A stretch of 64,000 nucleotides of DNA from Hirsutella rhossiliensis. Its lineage: Eukaryota; Ascomycota; Sordariomycetes; Hypocreales; Ophiocordycipitaceae. Shown here piece after piece: positions 39,701-49,831 of the stretch (position 1 is its first letter; each line of letters begins with the position of its first letter). The stretch is from contig NW_025408670.1 of NCBI RefSeq assembly GCF_020360975.1, forward strand, positions 2,976,001 through 3,040,000. The letters run 5' to 3'. Both the position numbers and the translations under genes were made by a program. A model generated the notes under the pieces. That model was not told the DNA's origin, did no database searches, and saw nothing but the letters and a program-made list of their open reading frames with translations.

Positions 39701-40925
39701 AGACGACATTCGGGACTTCTTCGTCAAGTACATGAAGTACAACGTCCTGCCCCTGATTGCGCATGCTCACCTTGCCCACGCGGATATGTCTGGGCCCAAG
39801 TCGCAGCAATGTAAGTGCAGCCCACCTGTTTCCCCCACTCTTCGTTCTGACTTGCGACTAGGCCTTCTTCTCGCCGATCTGCACTCCAAAGCCGTCGATT
39901 ATCCAAAAACCGGCGAGCCAGCCGAGCTTGGCCCAAAGCTGCAGCCGAAGAAGTGGCCGCACTTTATGGAGAAGAGGAACTCGTACGTGTCCAAGAAGGC
40001 CCTAGGCGTCATCTTTGACAAGGTAGTCAAGCGGACGGTCGAGTTCCGGCCGGACTGGCAGACGGCGTTCGACCAGCGCATCATCACGCGATTCGAGCTC
40101 GACCAAGATACGCTGGACACGGCGAGGAGCATCAAGACACAATACGATATTTGCGTCCGTCGCGTCCTGGCTCAACACGACGTCGCGACCGAGTTTGAGC
40201 TGTACACGACATGGGCCATGTCCACGCCTGAGACGGAGAACCAGTACAAGCGACAGGAAAACCTCGGTCGCGAGTTCGATATTTTGAAGGCGCGATTTCG
40301 TGAGCAGTGCTACGAGGCGTCGGGGAGCGATCCAGATAAGCTCGAACAGTTTGTCGCGGCCATGTACGTGGTGACGGAGCAAGAAACGAAGCTCGCACTG
40401 GCCGAGCACCGTCGCGGGCAAACCAGCGAAACCGGAAATGCTGTGTCCGCGAAGCAACTGGAGGCGAAATCGATGCCTCTCATAAGCTTCCCGTGGATCT
40501 ATCATGGGATCTTGGCCCAAATCGCGACGGGTATCAAGCACGAGCCGAAAAAGTCTCGTTTGGCGGCTGCCTGGCATAGCCAGTACAAATTCGCTCCCTT
40601 GACGGCTCGGCATTCGCCGGTCCTCGCTGCCGATGGTGAAGACACAAAGTCTGTCTCCCCAACTGCATCAGCAGTCGGTCTTGCAGGCTTGCGGGCTGCA
40701 GCAACGTCGGACTCTGAAGCGCCGGAGGAGCTTGGCAGCGGCATTGAGGGGAACGAACTTGCAAAGGAAAACGGTGAGGAGGCCGTGGAGCAGATTTCAG
40801 AGGAAAAGAGGAAAGACGATTGCGATCTCGAGGCGGTCGATGCAGGCGAGGAGCCCAAAGGCGAGAACGCCATGGATCGGCTGGCGTCTCTCATGGGATT
40901 CGACGAAGACGAAGGATTTGACTGA
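36741..40925 (+). CDS. Cellular RNA-dependent RNA polymerase (RNAi pathway, Rdp1/SAD-1/RRP family)
   Basis: Cellular RdRP that makes double-stranded RNA for small-RNA silencing. Exons are 36741-39810 and 39862-40925. The 51-nt intron has perfect sites and is a multiple of three, so the frame also reads through it; removing it restores the conserved ...QQCLLLADLHSKAVDYPKTG. The spliced product is about 1377 residues. A Pro/Ser-rich disordered tail (1-80) comes first, then an RRM-like segment (LTVKLDGLPLGVTSEHLWAMFSSYG). The catalytic domain has the metal-binding loop DLDGD at residues 947-951 in NMLSGGDLDGDDFFVVWD, preceded by HPGDIRVVQAV. After the core there is a Glu-rich acidic C-terminus (about 1280-1377). 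Fungi often have several paralogues (QDE-1, SAD-1, RRP-3 in Neurospora). The RRM-like N-terminus points away from QDE-1, but I cannot fix which one this is. Confidence 0.92.
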   Translation: MSKKQSPRPPGTPHQVRSPAQVKPASSQDGSPAPAVPPRPKSTPARPESSPARSNQSPARPNHTLAKRHTMPAKSPQSLRVRWRTWSELTVKLDGLPLGVTSEHLWAMFSSYGNISWMEISAQDQGRGPVSAKIRFEPPPKLDFWSAGTVRREHPNKRNFPRGLTITVALLSTAASARWRVNKDSHRREYPCKMTESLRQLDFGDMVGPTAMTIMRSITASSAPRRMRLELDVKYKRVTVYFSVPAKTPYWTNTRQFCVKIDISTIKNVYQTTSADESVVWVLPLSRPPQYFWRTNDIDITLANNPQTWSDRDTWFRATDIAEDLEMPMNYPVAIHNIVDDSEYVEIGRWTTFRLVLAGNPNHENKGIQQLRMALEDVNVTVVNCGDFQFQRGGKTMWDYLDHPPSMAKGQASALLQMAAPSIIHLPFNVRYQLEVCVSRGILNEHTVTAEFLQTLAALKPFDATRRLEYLADQNEPLFDPMQLFTNLDAESYVPNTKTPYYCTLVQKAVVTPTTVRFNSPTVETSNRVVRKYSHMQDRFLRVQFTEEVEQARLASNKLQNDQVWKRVLRALYKGIRIGDRVYEFLGFGSSQLRQCGAYFFCPTEHVSCEDIRRWMGDLNHIRVVAKYAARLGQCFSTTREIRSICRPTMQRIPDIERDGYCFTDGVGIVSQFLASFIIQEMDLDVLDEPTAFQFRMGGCKGVLTVWPQAKGMEVLVRESQEKFKAKSNGLEIVRCARFSSATLNRQTITILESLGVPTSAYLNLLENQIRDYQSAMEDNSVAIALLTKFVDENRSTLILADLLKAGFKSEDVQEPFTMNLLKLWRSWSLKLLKEKARIHVPKSAFVLGCVDESGTLRGHSKATEGSPEKDVEILPQIFLQLTDPTRCDQTIIVKGVCIVGRNPSLHPGDIRVVQAVENPRLRHLKDVVVFSSKGDRPVPNMLSGGDLDGDDFFVVWDPALIPGEWNFPPMDYSGPKPRKLSRDVNVDDIRDFFVKYMKYNVLPLIAHAHLAHADMSGPKSQQCKCSPPVSPTLRSDLRLGLLLADLHSKAVDYPKTGEPAELGPKLQPKKWPHFMEKRNSYVSKKALGVIFDKVVKRTVEFRPDWQTAFDQRIITRFELDQDTLDTARSIKTQYDICVRRVLAQHDVATEFELYTTWAMSTPETENQYKRQENLGREFDILKARFREQCYEASGSDPDKLEQFVAAMYVVTEQETKLALAEHRRGQTSETGNAVSAKQLEAKSMPLISFPWIYHGILAQIATGIKHEPKKSRLAAAWHSQYKFAPLTARHSPVLAADGEDTKSVSPTASAVGLAGLRAAATSDSEAPEELGSGIEGNELAKENGEEAVEQISEEKRKDDCDLEAVDAGEEPKGENAMDRLASLMGFDEDEGFD

Positions 40926-41448
40926 AGCATATGTGGGACACAATGTGCTACGGGCAAAAGCTGGCTCGTGGTGAGAGGTGAACATGGGAAATGATTGACG
41001 AGGCGTTTACAGGATGCTGGTTGGTACCCACGAGGCATCGGAAGGGCGGGCGAGCTCTGAGGCGTTCTGATGAGTAGCAGGCAGACCGGGGGGCCTTTAA
41101 GGCGGGATCCTGGCATGGGTGCTGACACTGTTGTTGTCTGCAGCCATGCACCTAGGCAGCAATGAACAGTGAAGTTCAATTGAAGTTGGGCGCGAGCTAA
41201 TTAGTGAAGTGGTGGTCGGTACGGATTTACATGAGCGGGTGACACTCACCGCTTTCCTCAAGCGCTCAAGCGTCCTGCCATATGGTCCCACAGAGTCGCC
41301 ACCATCCGATGACGCATCATTTTGCACCTCGAAGGGCGCTGCGTCGAGAGGAACAAGAAGCAAACCAGCCCAGGACGCGCCCGAGGACGCTGTAGCGACA
41401 CAGGCGGCCACGTGAGGAGACTTGCCATTGCCCGTGACGGCCGCGACC
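40926..41448. other. Intergenic between RdRP and Cbp4 genes
   Basis: No gene is recognised. It carries the RdRP 3' region and the Cbp4 promoter. Confidence 0.55.
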
Positions 41449-42091
41449 ATGGCTCCCAAGAAGGCGGTCAATTGGAGGCTATGGACCAAGGTGCTGATAG
41501 GGTAATGTTTGCCCCTCGACACATGCGGAGTGGCTGTCCTTTGACCTGGCTTGGGGAGGGCATGCCGAAGTCTTTTATGGCTGACGTTTTGACACTTGCG
41601 CGGACACAGCGGCGCCGTCGTCAGTGTGGGCGGACCGGCCTTTACGTACTACCTGACGCCGACAGAGGACGAGCTGCGGGCGAGATATAACCCGGACCTG
41701 CGCAAAAAGAGCCTCGAGAAGCGCGAGGAGCGGGAACAAGAGTTCGACGAGTTTGTCACGCGGTTGAAGGAATACTCCAAGTCGGACAAGCCAAGTTTGT
41801 CCCCCCCCCCCCAAACTTCCTCCTTCTCTAGTCACCAGCATGACCCATATCGCTTCGTACTCGAGGCACGAGAATGGAGGATCAAGATAAATTTAAAACA
41901 AGATGTATGAGATGATGGAGTGAGTGCCTGCTGACGAGCTTCCCTCGCGCGCGCACATAGTTTGGATCGTGGTCAAGGAGGAAGAGGAGCGGCGCAAGAA
42001 GACTGCTCTCGAGACGGGCAGGGCTCAACAGCGCGAGGCGGATGCGCGTCGCGAAGAGATGAGGCGCGAGGCAGGCCTCGGGGCCAAGTGA
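41449..42091 (+). CDS. CBP4: Cbp4, assembly factor of mitochondrial cytochrome bc1 complex
   Basis: Small inner-membrane protein needed to build respiratory complex III by stabilising newly made cytochrome b. Exons are 41449-41501, 41610-41794 and 41961-42091, closing to about 122 residues, the usual fungal size. The N-terminus [19 protein letters not shown] is followed by one hydrophobic segment ([16 protein letters not shown]). A highly charged helix then runs to the end ([33 protein letters not shown]). The sequence [22 protein letters not shown] is the family signature. The 53-nt first exon is too short to see as an open frame by itself. The donor of the second intron (GTTTGT) is weak but restores [15 protein letters not shown]. 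Confidence 0.92.
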
Positions 42092-42870
42092 GCCAGGGTG
42101 GGCGGCGTACGGGGAACAGACGGTACGATGCGGTGCGGCGGTTCCAACGGGACGCATTGGGGGGGCGGAGGCGGCTACTTGCGGCATCTTGGGCCTTGAC
42201 AGATGCAGATGGGAGGCTCAAGAGAGAATGCGATCTGGGGGGGGGGGGGTCGAAAGGGCCAGAACGGGAAACGTTGGGTCTAGGCAACGTGTGGCCATGG
42301 ATGGCGACATGGATGTTTTGCAGCTATAACACACACACACATATATTTACACCTATCTGGGGCACTTTGGAACAGATCATCGAAGTGGCTGCTACGAAGT
42401 GAGGCAGCGGGTGTACACAAGTGGTGACGGGCTCGCCGGGCCGCTGGAGAGGAGGCAGATGGACGGACGTACGCGTGTGTTGTGTGATGGTGCTCGCCAA
42501 GAGGGCGCCGACGAACCATCTGGTGCGCTCGCGCTCTCGCTCTCGCCGGCCGGCACAAAGGAACCGAATGCTTGGCGGGCCGGAAATGGAGAGTCGTCGG
42601 GGAAAATCGGCTGGGTGTGGTGTGGTGTGGTGTTGGGAGCGATCGTGTGAACGCGAGAGTCGATGCATCCATCGCCACAGCCAGACCTGGGGTAATTCAT
42701 TATCCGCCATTACAAGAAAGAAAAAGATGGGCAATGTCTCTGCTTGTTTCTTTTTCCGACTCCGAGTCCCCCAGGATGCAGCGCGGCCACCCCGGATTAG
42801 GTAGGTGTTTGCGCGCGAATCACCGCCATCTTGTGCGAGGCCAATTCTCGTCTCCTCTCTTGGGCCCTTG

Positions 42871-42945
42871 TCCACACATATACACACACACACACACACC
42901 CATACATACAGTACACACACACACATGCAGTACACAGACAAACAC
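42871..42945. repeat. CA-rich microsatellite
   Basis: An imperfect CA dinucleotide tract interrupted by TA and GCAGTA steps. Confidence 0.85.
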
Positions 42946-43077
42946 AGTGTACAGTACATGCTCCTGCCACGCGAGGGCGGGAGTTGTTGTTGGTTCGCGG
43001 GCGCGGGCGCGGGCGGTGCATCTAGACAGACGCCGTCCTTGCTTCATTGGGCCGCCGTTTGGGGGCTTGCGGCGGAA

Positions 43078-43872
43078 TCAGTAGCTCGTCTGCACCATAG
43101 GCGCGCGTGACGCCTGCTGGGCGTCGTTGGCTGCGAGGGCCTTGTGCGTACATAGTGTTGCCGTTAGGAGGAGGTGAAGGACTCTGTCGGCTGGACCGGG
43201 GACTTGGGTCGTCTTCTTTGCCACCTCCCCAATCAAACCGGCCCTCTCACGGGACCGTTGATGAAGCGCGAGCATCGAGAGAAAGGCAAAAAGAACGGGC
43301 CTCGAATCTCGACGACACAAAGGGTCCCGCAGGGATGGATGCCGCCTGGAACTGCAGCCAGCCAATCCCACACTCGCCCCGTCATAAGTTCCCGCCCCCC
43401 CTTCCCCGTGGCTTACCGCTGGGGAGAGGGATTGGCATTTACACGTAACGGCTCGTCTTTTGCCTCTGGCGGGCGTCGCTCCTGCATGGTCCCTCGGCTC
43501 GTCGTGACGGAAGAGTCGGGCGGGTTCGTGATGGTGGGCGTTGAGGTGGGTGTTGAAGTGGGTGTTGAAGTGGGTGTTGAAGTGGGTGTTGAAGTGGGTG
43601 TTGAAGTGGGTGTTGAAGTGGGCGTGGAGGTGGGTGTTGAGGCGCAGGCCGGCACAGACTGGCCGATGTCGAATGTTAGCACTGGTGGGTTCGAGAGTCC
43701 GTCGCCTCGCCTCCACATTTCATCGGCCCGGGGACCGTCGTGCCGAGCGTCGTTTGTTCGTTTACCTGGTTCTCTGGGGGGCCGGCGGTGCCGAGCCCCA
43801 AGGCCCCGGGTAAAGTGCTACGTTGTAGAGTCCAAAACGTCCGTACAGTAGGCGGCGCAGTGCAATTCACGG
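43078..43872 (-). other. Doubtful coding region with TPTS repeat (possible low-complexity protein)
   Basis: The minus strand has an open stretch (about 43718-43425) encoding a Thr/Pro/Ser repeat (TPTSTPTS), flanked by ordinary-looking sequence (FDIGQSVPACAS, and SSVTTSRGTMQERRPPE). A good donor (CAGCG|GTAAGCC) lies near 43430, and plausible acceptors exist further on. One frame then gives Pro-rich sequence ending near 43030-43080. Thr/Pro/Ser repeats are common in fungal wall or secreted proteins, which favours this strand. I could not build a consistent start-to-stop model, saw no clear signal peptide or membrane segment, and the repeat is open in all three minus frames. Treat as unresolved. 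Confidence 0.2.
43534..43641. repeat. 12-bp minisatellite, nine units
   Basis: Nine head-to-tail 12-bp units, six of them exactly GTGGGTGTTGAA, with variants at both ends. Because 12 is a multiple of three, it stays open in most frames on both strands. Confidence 0.9.
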
Positions 43873-46347
43873 GCGCAGCGAGACGGGGCCGTCCGAGATG
43901 CGTGCGATGCGGGCAGGCAAGCCAGGCAAGCAGGGCAAGCAGGGCAAGGGGGGGGGGGGTTTATCGGTATCTCTGCTAGAGGAGAAGGTAATAAAGGAGG
44001 CAGATAAGCATAATCTGCGCTGGCCCATGTGCGTCGTGTCGGACGGAGTATTTCATGATAGGTAGCCTGATTGATACACACTGCAGGCGACAGTTTGCAC
44101 GTCACATGCCATGTCATGTCATGATGGGATGGCATAGCGCCATGTTGGACGGCAACAAAAGTTCGTCGCGGGTAATGACTTGTGAAGAATCCTCGGCACA
44201 GGATCCGAAGGAGCAACGAGGGAGAACAAGAGGCCAACCTTATCCCCAGCGGCGGCAACTCTCGTGCTCTGCCAAGGCTGCCCCAGACTGAATACAGAAT
44301 GCGGGGGAAGCAGAAAAAGCATGACAGGGATGCTGGCAGTGTCTGTTTGTTTGACGATGAAGAAGGGCTGTTTGCTCATGGGGTGATTCGTTGTCATGCA
44401 TGTCATGCGATGTGGATCCGTCCGAAGTCGTTGGGTCCATGAGGAAAAAGGGCAAAGACGTCGGGTGTGCACTCGGCCGAGACACGGTCCTCGGCGGGTC
44501 GACGAATAGTCGAAGAATAGTCGACGAATACCTCGACGAATAATGTAGATGGGTTGGGCCCGCTGAGCGAGACAGAGAGGGCACCTTTTTAGCACCTTTT
44601 CAGCAGGTGGGCTCTACCGCAGACAGCGGCTGTTCTTCATTGGCGCGGCGGGCGTTGGGTAAAGAGGGAGGGAGGGAGGGGCTCGAGAAGCGAAGAAGAA
44701 AGACAGATGGGCGAGTAGGAGACAAAAGGTCCTCCGAGATAAGGAAGGCGCTAATAAATCGGGGGTGCCGCACCGGGCTTTTTCTGGGGGCGCGGGGGAG
44801 GGGCGTCGCTGTGCCTGTTTCTGCTGGGCCCATGTACCGCCGCTGTACCGCCGCTGTACCGCCGCGATACCGCGGCATCTTGGGCAGCTGGAGGGCCAGG
44901 TGAGATATATCCTGTACCGCATCGGTTCCCAAGAGCCAGGCGACTACGTACCTACTAGTACCGTAGGTACCTGGGTGGTAGGTACAGAGTAATTGCACTA
45001 TTGACACTTCTGTTGTTGGCTGCACGATGAAAGCGGCTCTCTCTCTCTCTCTCTCTCCCCCCCGTCAGCCGCTTCAGCGCGCGTGCCTTGCCGCGTCGGG
45101 CAGGTTCTCGAAATTCACCGAGCTGTTTGTTGGTCGATTACACTTTCTTCACGGCACGCGACAACCGTGGGGACGGCGCCGCCACCGACAAAAAGGCCCA
45201 GGAACGGAGCGGGGGGGCCTCCACTTGAGCCGCTTGCAGGCCAGCGGCACGAGCACGACGACATGCAATGATGCATGGCTGGTGCCCTCATCACCTGCCC
45301 ACGGGCTTTTGCTGCTAGCGGACTCGCCATCAACGTGGTGGCGCCCCGACCGCCTGGGCGGCGCCTGGGCGGGCACCTACAACACCCGCCCGCCCGCTGT
45401 AACCCACGGGCGGCCCAGGTCCTGTAGTCTGTACGGTTGCGCGTTATGACCTACCATGAGGTACAGTACCTGCCTACTAGGTACAGTACCTAGGTAAACT
45501 GGTTTAAACACGGCGACGAGAGCCAAGGCCGTGGCGGCATCGCGGAATGCCATCTCGGAGCTCGGCCCTGGCTGTCGATTCTGTATGCCCTCGCATATGC
45601 GCATGTGTAGGGCTGTCGCACCGCGTGCCAAGCTGGCCCGTCTTCATCGGGCAGGTCGCGCGCCGCCGCCGCCACCCTCTCTTTTCTCTCTCTCGACAGA
45701 CTAACGCAAGCTGTCGACTGTTTCGCCAGGCCCGCCTAGTGTAGTGTACGTACAGTACTGTCAGTCTCTATGTACCTCGTATCTGCCCAATCGCCGTCCG
45801 TGGCTTTGTGCCAAAAGGGCCAGTGTTTTCTGGCCTGGGGCTGCGAATCAGGCCTGCGAGTTTTCCCTGTCCGGTGTCAGGGCACCAGACCAGTCAGCCG
45901 GTACCTACAGATACAAGCACTTTTGTCATGGGGAACCTGGCCTAGTGTGGCTTTAGGAGACGGGACCCGGGGACAGCTTGGAAGCTTGGACAGGCAGGGG
46001 TCGCCTCCCTTCTCCCCCCCATGCCCCCCCTAACAAGCATTGCTTCCGCATTTGCAGATGCGTCGGCGCCGGACGCACCAGCACCACCTTTCAAAGGTAC
46101 CTGGAGGTAGTGCTTTTGCTCTGCGCGCGCGTGTGCTTTTAGTTGGAGAGACTGAGTGTGTGTGTGTGTGCTAGATTTGTGCGAGTCTTTGTTGCTGCTC
46201 GCACAGCCTTGGAATTCACTCCCGGCGCTGCAATGGTGAGAGAAAAGAGCCCAGACCACGCCCATTCATAGTCCTCAAGGTCCCTCGAGAAGCTTGCTCC
46301 GGCCCTGGTCCTGCACCTGCCCGTCTCGTCCGCCTCCGCCCTCCCAC

Positions 46348-46406
46348 CCTCCTCCTCCATCTCCTCCTCCTCCATCTCCTCCTCCTCCATCTCCTCCTCC
46401 TCCTCC
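46348..46406. repeat. 15-bp TCC-rich repeat in OPT upstream region
   Basis: Units of CTCCTCCTCCTCCAT repeat about four times, 200 bp before the OPT start codon, inside a long pyrimidine-rich leader or promoter tract. The Glu/Met-rich open frame on the other strand is just this repeat. Confidence 0.8.
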
Positions 46407-46606
46407 ACACACCCCACTCTTCCTCCTCTCCTTTTCCGCGTGGCCATTCCTGATATAAACTTGGCACTGCCCGCCTCTCTCTCGCTCTCTTGCTATCGTC
46501 CCTCTCTCGTCCCCTCGCCTCCTTGGCTGCCCCCCCAGACGTCTTTTCCCTGTGTCCCGAGTAGTTGCACTCTGCCGCTGGCCACACCACGACAACCCTG
46601 GGCATC

Positions 46607-49182
46607 ATGGGCATCAAGGAGCGCTTCGGCGTCAAGGCGCGCGAGACGCCCGCCGACAGCGCCGACTCGACGGGCGCCGAGATTCTCCCCGTCATGTCGG
46701 CTGACCACAACCCGGACCGCGAGCTGCGCCGCTTCAGGAAGCAGCACAAGTGGGATCCCTTTCTCGACAACGACAAGCTCGACAACATCGACGATGCCCT
46801 CGCCTCGGGCAACGCCGAAAAGGAGGCCGCCATTGACGAGTCGCTCATCCAGGAGGACTCGCCCTACCCCGAAGTCCGCTCCTCGGTCAGTCGCTTACAC
46901 GCCGTCTATCCCCCAAGACTCCCGAGCTGACCCCCAGTCTAGGTCCCGCCTCACGACCTCGACCTCCCCGTCAACACCATCCGCGCCTGGACCATTGGCG
47001 TCATTCTCTGCACCATCATCGCCGCCTGCAACGTCCTTCTCAATCTCCGACGCACCCCCATCTCCATCACCTCGACCGTCGTCCAGCTCATTGCTTACCC
47101 GTGAGCCCCCCCCCTCCCCCCCAACCTCCGCCCCCGTCCAACTGACCACTCTCATCTAGATTGGGTGTCGGTTGGGCCAAGGCCATGCCGCACAAGACCT
47201 TCACCCTCTTCGGCCACACCCTAGAGCTGAACCCCGGCCCCTTCAACGTCAAGGAGCACACCATCATCACCATGATGACGGCCGCCGGCTCCACCATCAG
47301 CTACTCCATCGACATTCTGCTCGCCCAGGAAATCTTCTACCAGCAGCACTTCAAATGGGGATTCCAAATCCTCCTCATGCTGTCCACCCAGGCCATGGGC
47401 TTCGGTGTCGCTGGCGTCGCCCGCCGCTTCCTCGTCTGGCCCTCGTCCATGGTCTGGCCCGCCACCCTCATCACCTGCTCCGTCATGTATTCGCTGCACG
47501 ACCACCGGCCCTCGGATCCCTCTCAGACCAATGGCTGGCGCATTGGCCGCTACAAGTTCTTCCTCCTCGTCGCCCTCTGCACCTTTGGCTGGGAGTGGTT
47601 CCCCCTCGTCATCGCCCCCTTCTTGTCCCTCTTCATGTTCGCCACCTGGATCGCCCCCACAAACGTCGTCGTCAACCAGCTCTTTGGCGGCCAGACCGGC
47701 CTCGGCCTCTTGCCCATCTCGTTTGACTGGGCCGTCGTCACCGCATTTTTGCTCTCACCTCTCCAGACGCCCGCCTTTGCCATCTTCAACGTCCTCGCCG
47801 GCATGATCCTGACGACAGTTGGTGCCATTGGCCTTGCTTGGGCCGGCCCCGAGTACTACCGCTACCTCCCCCTCAGCGCCAACCAGAACTTTGACCGCTT
47901 CGCTGAGCCCTACAACACCAGCCGTATCCTCACCCCCGACTTCACTGTCAACGAGACGGCCTACCGGGCCTATTCGCCCATCCTGCTCGGTCCCACCTTT
48001 TCCCTCTCGTACGGCCTGTCCTTTGCCACGCTCATCTCCACAATCACCCACGTCTTCCTCTTCTACGGCTCCGACGTCTGGAACCGCGCCCGGGACGCCA
48101 AGTACGAGGAGCCCGATGTCCACCTCAAGCTCATGCGCAAGTACAAGGAGGCACCCGAGTGGTGGTTTCTGGCCATCTTCGCCGTCAGCTTTGCCTTTGG
48201 CATGATTGCCAGCCAGCTCTGGAAGACGCACCTGCCGTGGTGGGCTTACATCATTTGCATCCTCATTGGCGTCGTCCTCTTCATCCCCATCGGCATGGTC
48301 CAGGCCATCACCAACCAGCAGACGGGCCTTAACGTCATCACCGAGATGATTGTCGGCTACATGATGCCCGGCCGCCCCGTCGCCATGATGCTCTTCAAGT
48401 CCTGGGGCTACATGCTGTCGTACAACGGCCTGACATACATCTCCGACATGAAGGTGGGCCACTACATGAAGATCCCCCCCCGCAGCATGTTCGCCGCCCA
48501 GGCCTTCGCCGTCATCTGGCTCTCCTTTGTCCAGATCTCCACCTACAACTTCCTCCGCGGCAACATTGAGGGCATCTGCACCAAGGATCAGGCCCAGGGC
48601 TTGACGTGCCCCAACGCCAAGACGTTTTACAACGCCAGCGTCATCTGGGGCGTCATCGGCCCCGCAAAGGTCTTTGGCGTAGGAGGCCTCTACTCTTGGA
48701 TCAACTGGTTCTGGCTCATTGGCTTTGGCTGCCCCGTCATCCAGTACTTTGCCGCTCGGCGCTGGCCCCGGTCGTGGGTTCGGTACATTGTCACGCCGGC
48801 CCTGTTTGGCGCCGCCAGCATGATGCCTCCAGCCACGCTCTTCTACCTGTTCCAGTGGGTCATTGTCGGACTCATCTTCAACTACTTTATCCGCAGGCGC
48901 TTCTTGGGCTGGTGGTGTAAGTGTGCCCCTCTTGTCCCGCGTCCCTCGGCACGGCTAACGGCGCGTCCCGCAGCTCGCTACAATTACCCCCTCTCGGGAG
49001 CCCTCGACATCGGGACGGCTCTGTGCACCGTCTTGTCTGGGCTCGGACTCGGTCTCAGCGAGACCAAGTTCCCAGCGTGGTGGGGCGTGTCGGTGGTGAC
49101 CAACACGTTGGATGCCAACGCCACGGCCGTCACCAAGACGTTTATCAAGGGCCAGGCGCCCATTGGGCCTGCAAGCTGGTAG
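46607..49182 (+). CDS. OPT-family small oligopeptide transporter
   Basis: Proton-coupled plasma-membrane transporter of the OPT family, taking up tetra- and pentapeptides or related compounds such as glutathione. Exons are 46607-46885, 46943-47100, 47160-48916 and 48974-49182, closing to about 800 residues. The cytosolic N-terminus contains the family motif SPYPEVRSSV. The signature NPGPFNVKEH starts at residue 170. About 14-16 hydrophobic segments are spread to the C-terminus. A long loop (AKYEEPDVHLKLMRKYKEAPEWW) and GLNVITEMIVGYMMPGRP, both typical of the peptide-transporter branch, are intact. The start ATG follows a pyrimidine-rich leader with context ATCATGG. The last 70 residues include Asn-X-Thr sites. 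Substrate cannot be deduced, and the neighbours give no hint of a metabolic cluster. Confidence 0.94.
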
Positions 49183-49831
49183 AGAACGGCGGCGGCCTCG
49201 ACTAATGTTGTAATTGCCGCGCAAGGATTTACCCCGGGGGTAAAATATGATGTCACATAGTAATGCAGTTATGCCACGATTGCCATTCCCTTGCCCGACG
49301 ACACAGGGCTTCACTTGTCTGGAGATGATGACTGATGAATCATGACGTTTGGTTTGACGCGGAGTTGGCGGACCGAGGGGCCCAAGGGGAGAAGCACTGG
49401 TCTGTACGCCTCGCTGTTTAGTGGATAGCGCTTTGGACGTTGAAAAAGACTCGGCTCCAAGCCCAGAGATTGGTCCGCTGGAGGTTTATCCGTCGCGGCA
49501 GCTGGAGTGGAGATGCATACCCTGTCTGTAGAGCTGGAGATGTCAGCAAGGGTGGGCCCGCTCGGCAAAACACATAATCCAGGGGCGAAAAAGTCTTGGC
49601 ACGCACAAAACCTGCTCTGCGAAGTAGTGCCTTGCTCCATCACCAATTCCGAGTTCGTTGGCGATAATTCAGACTCTCGACGCCGTCCCCTCATCTCCCG
49701 GTATGTAGCAGCACCAGGTCGCGCGGCCACGCTTTTCCCTCTGGCCTCGCGCGGCCCGCCGAATCCCGCTGACGCCAAAAGCCCCCAAGGTTTTCGAGCT
49801 CCCCTACCTTCCTCACTTCCGCTTGCACATC
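49183..49831. other. Intergenic between OPT and Egd1 genes
   Basis: No gene is recognised. It holds the OPT 3' region and the Egd1 promoter. A tRNA A-box-like string near 49419-49432 was considered and rejected. Confidence 0.55.

Larger units (their letters stand above)
42092..46606. other. 4.5-kb gene-poor, simple-sequence-rich interval
   Basis: No gene is firmly recognised. The interval holds G runs (near 42238-42250 and 43949-43960), CA repeats (about 42871-42945), a 12-bp minisatellite (43534-43641), TACCTA motifs (44950-44990, 45450-45495), a short TACCGCCGCTG repeat (44834-44868) and a TCC-rich repeat (46348-46406). The last part is the promoter and leader of the OPT gene. One doubtful coding segment around 43.1-43.9 kb is listed separately. 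Confidence 0.5.

Noticed and set aside
39811..39861. Seventeen extra residues in RdRP if the frame is read through
   Set aside because: The segment has exact GTAAGT and CTAG splice ends, and its removal restores the conserved LADLHSKAVDYPKTG context, so I treat it as an intron.
41097..41522. 141-codon minus-strand open frame upstream of Cbp4
   Set aside because: It overlaps the Cbp4 first exon in antisense, has no family resemblance and no coding bias.
46139..46447. Glu/Met-rich open frame (EEEMEEEE) upstream of OPT
   Set aside because: It is the translation of the TCC-rich repeat on the opposite strand in the OPT leader region.
49411..49520. tRNA-like A-box (TTTAGTGGATAGCG) and a pairing TTGGA/TCCAA stem
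   Set aside because: No matching acceptor stem, no good T-loop (GGTTTATCC instead of GGTTCRANNCC) and the anticodon loop lacks the expected U33, so it is not a functional tRNA and a pseudogene cannot be shown.
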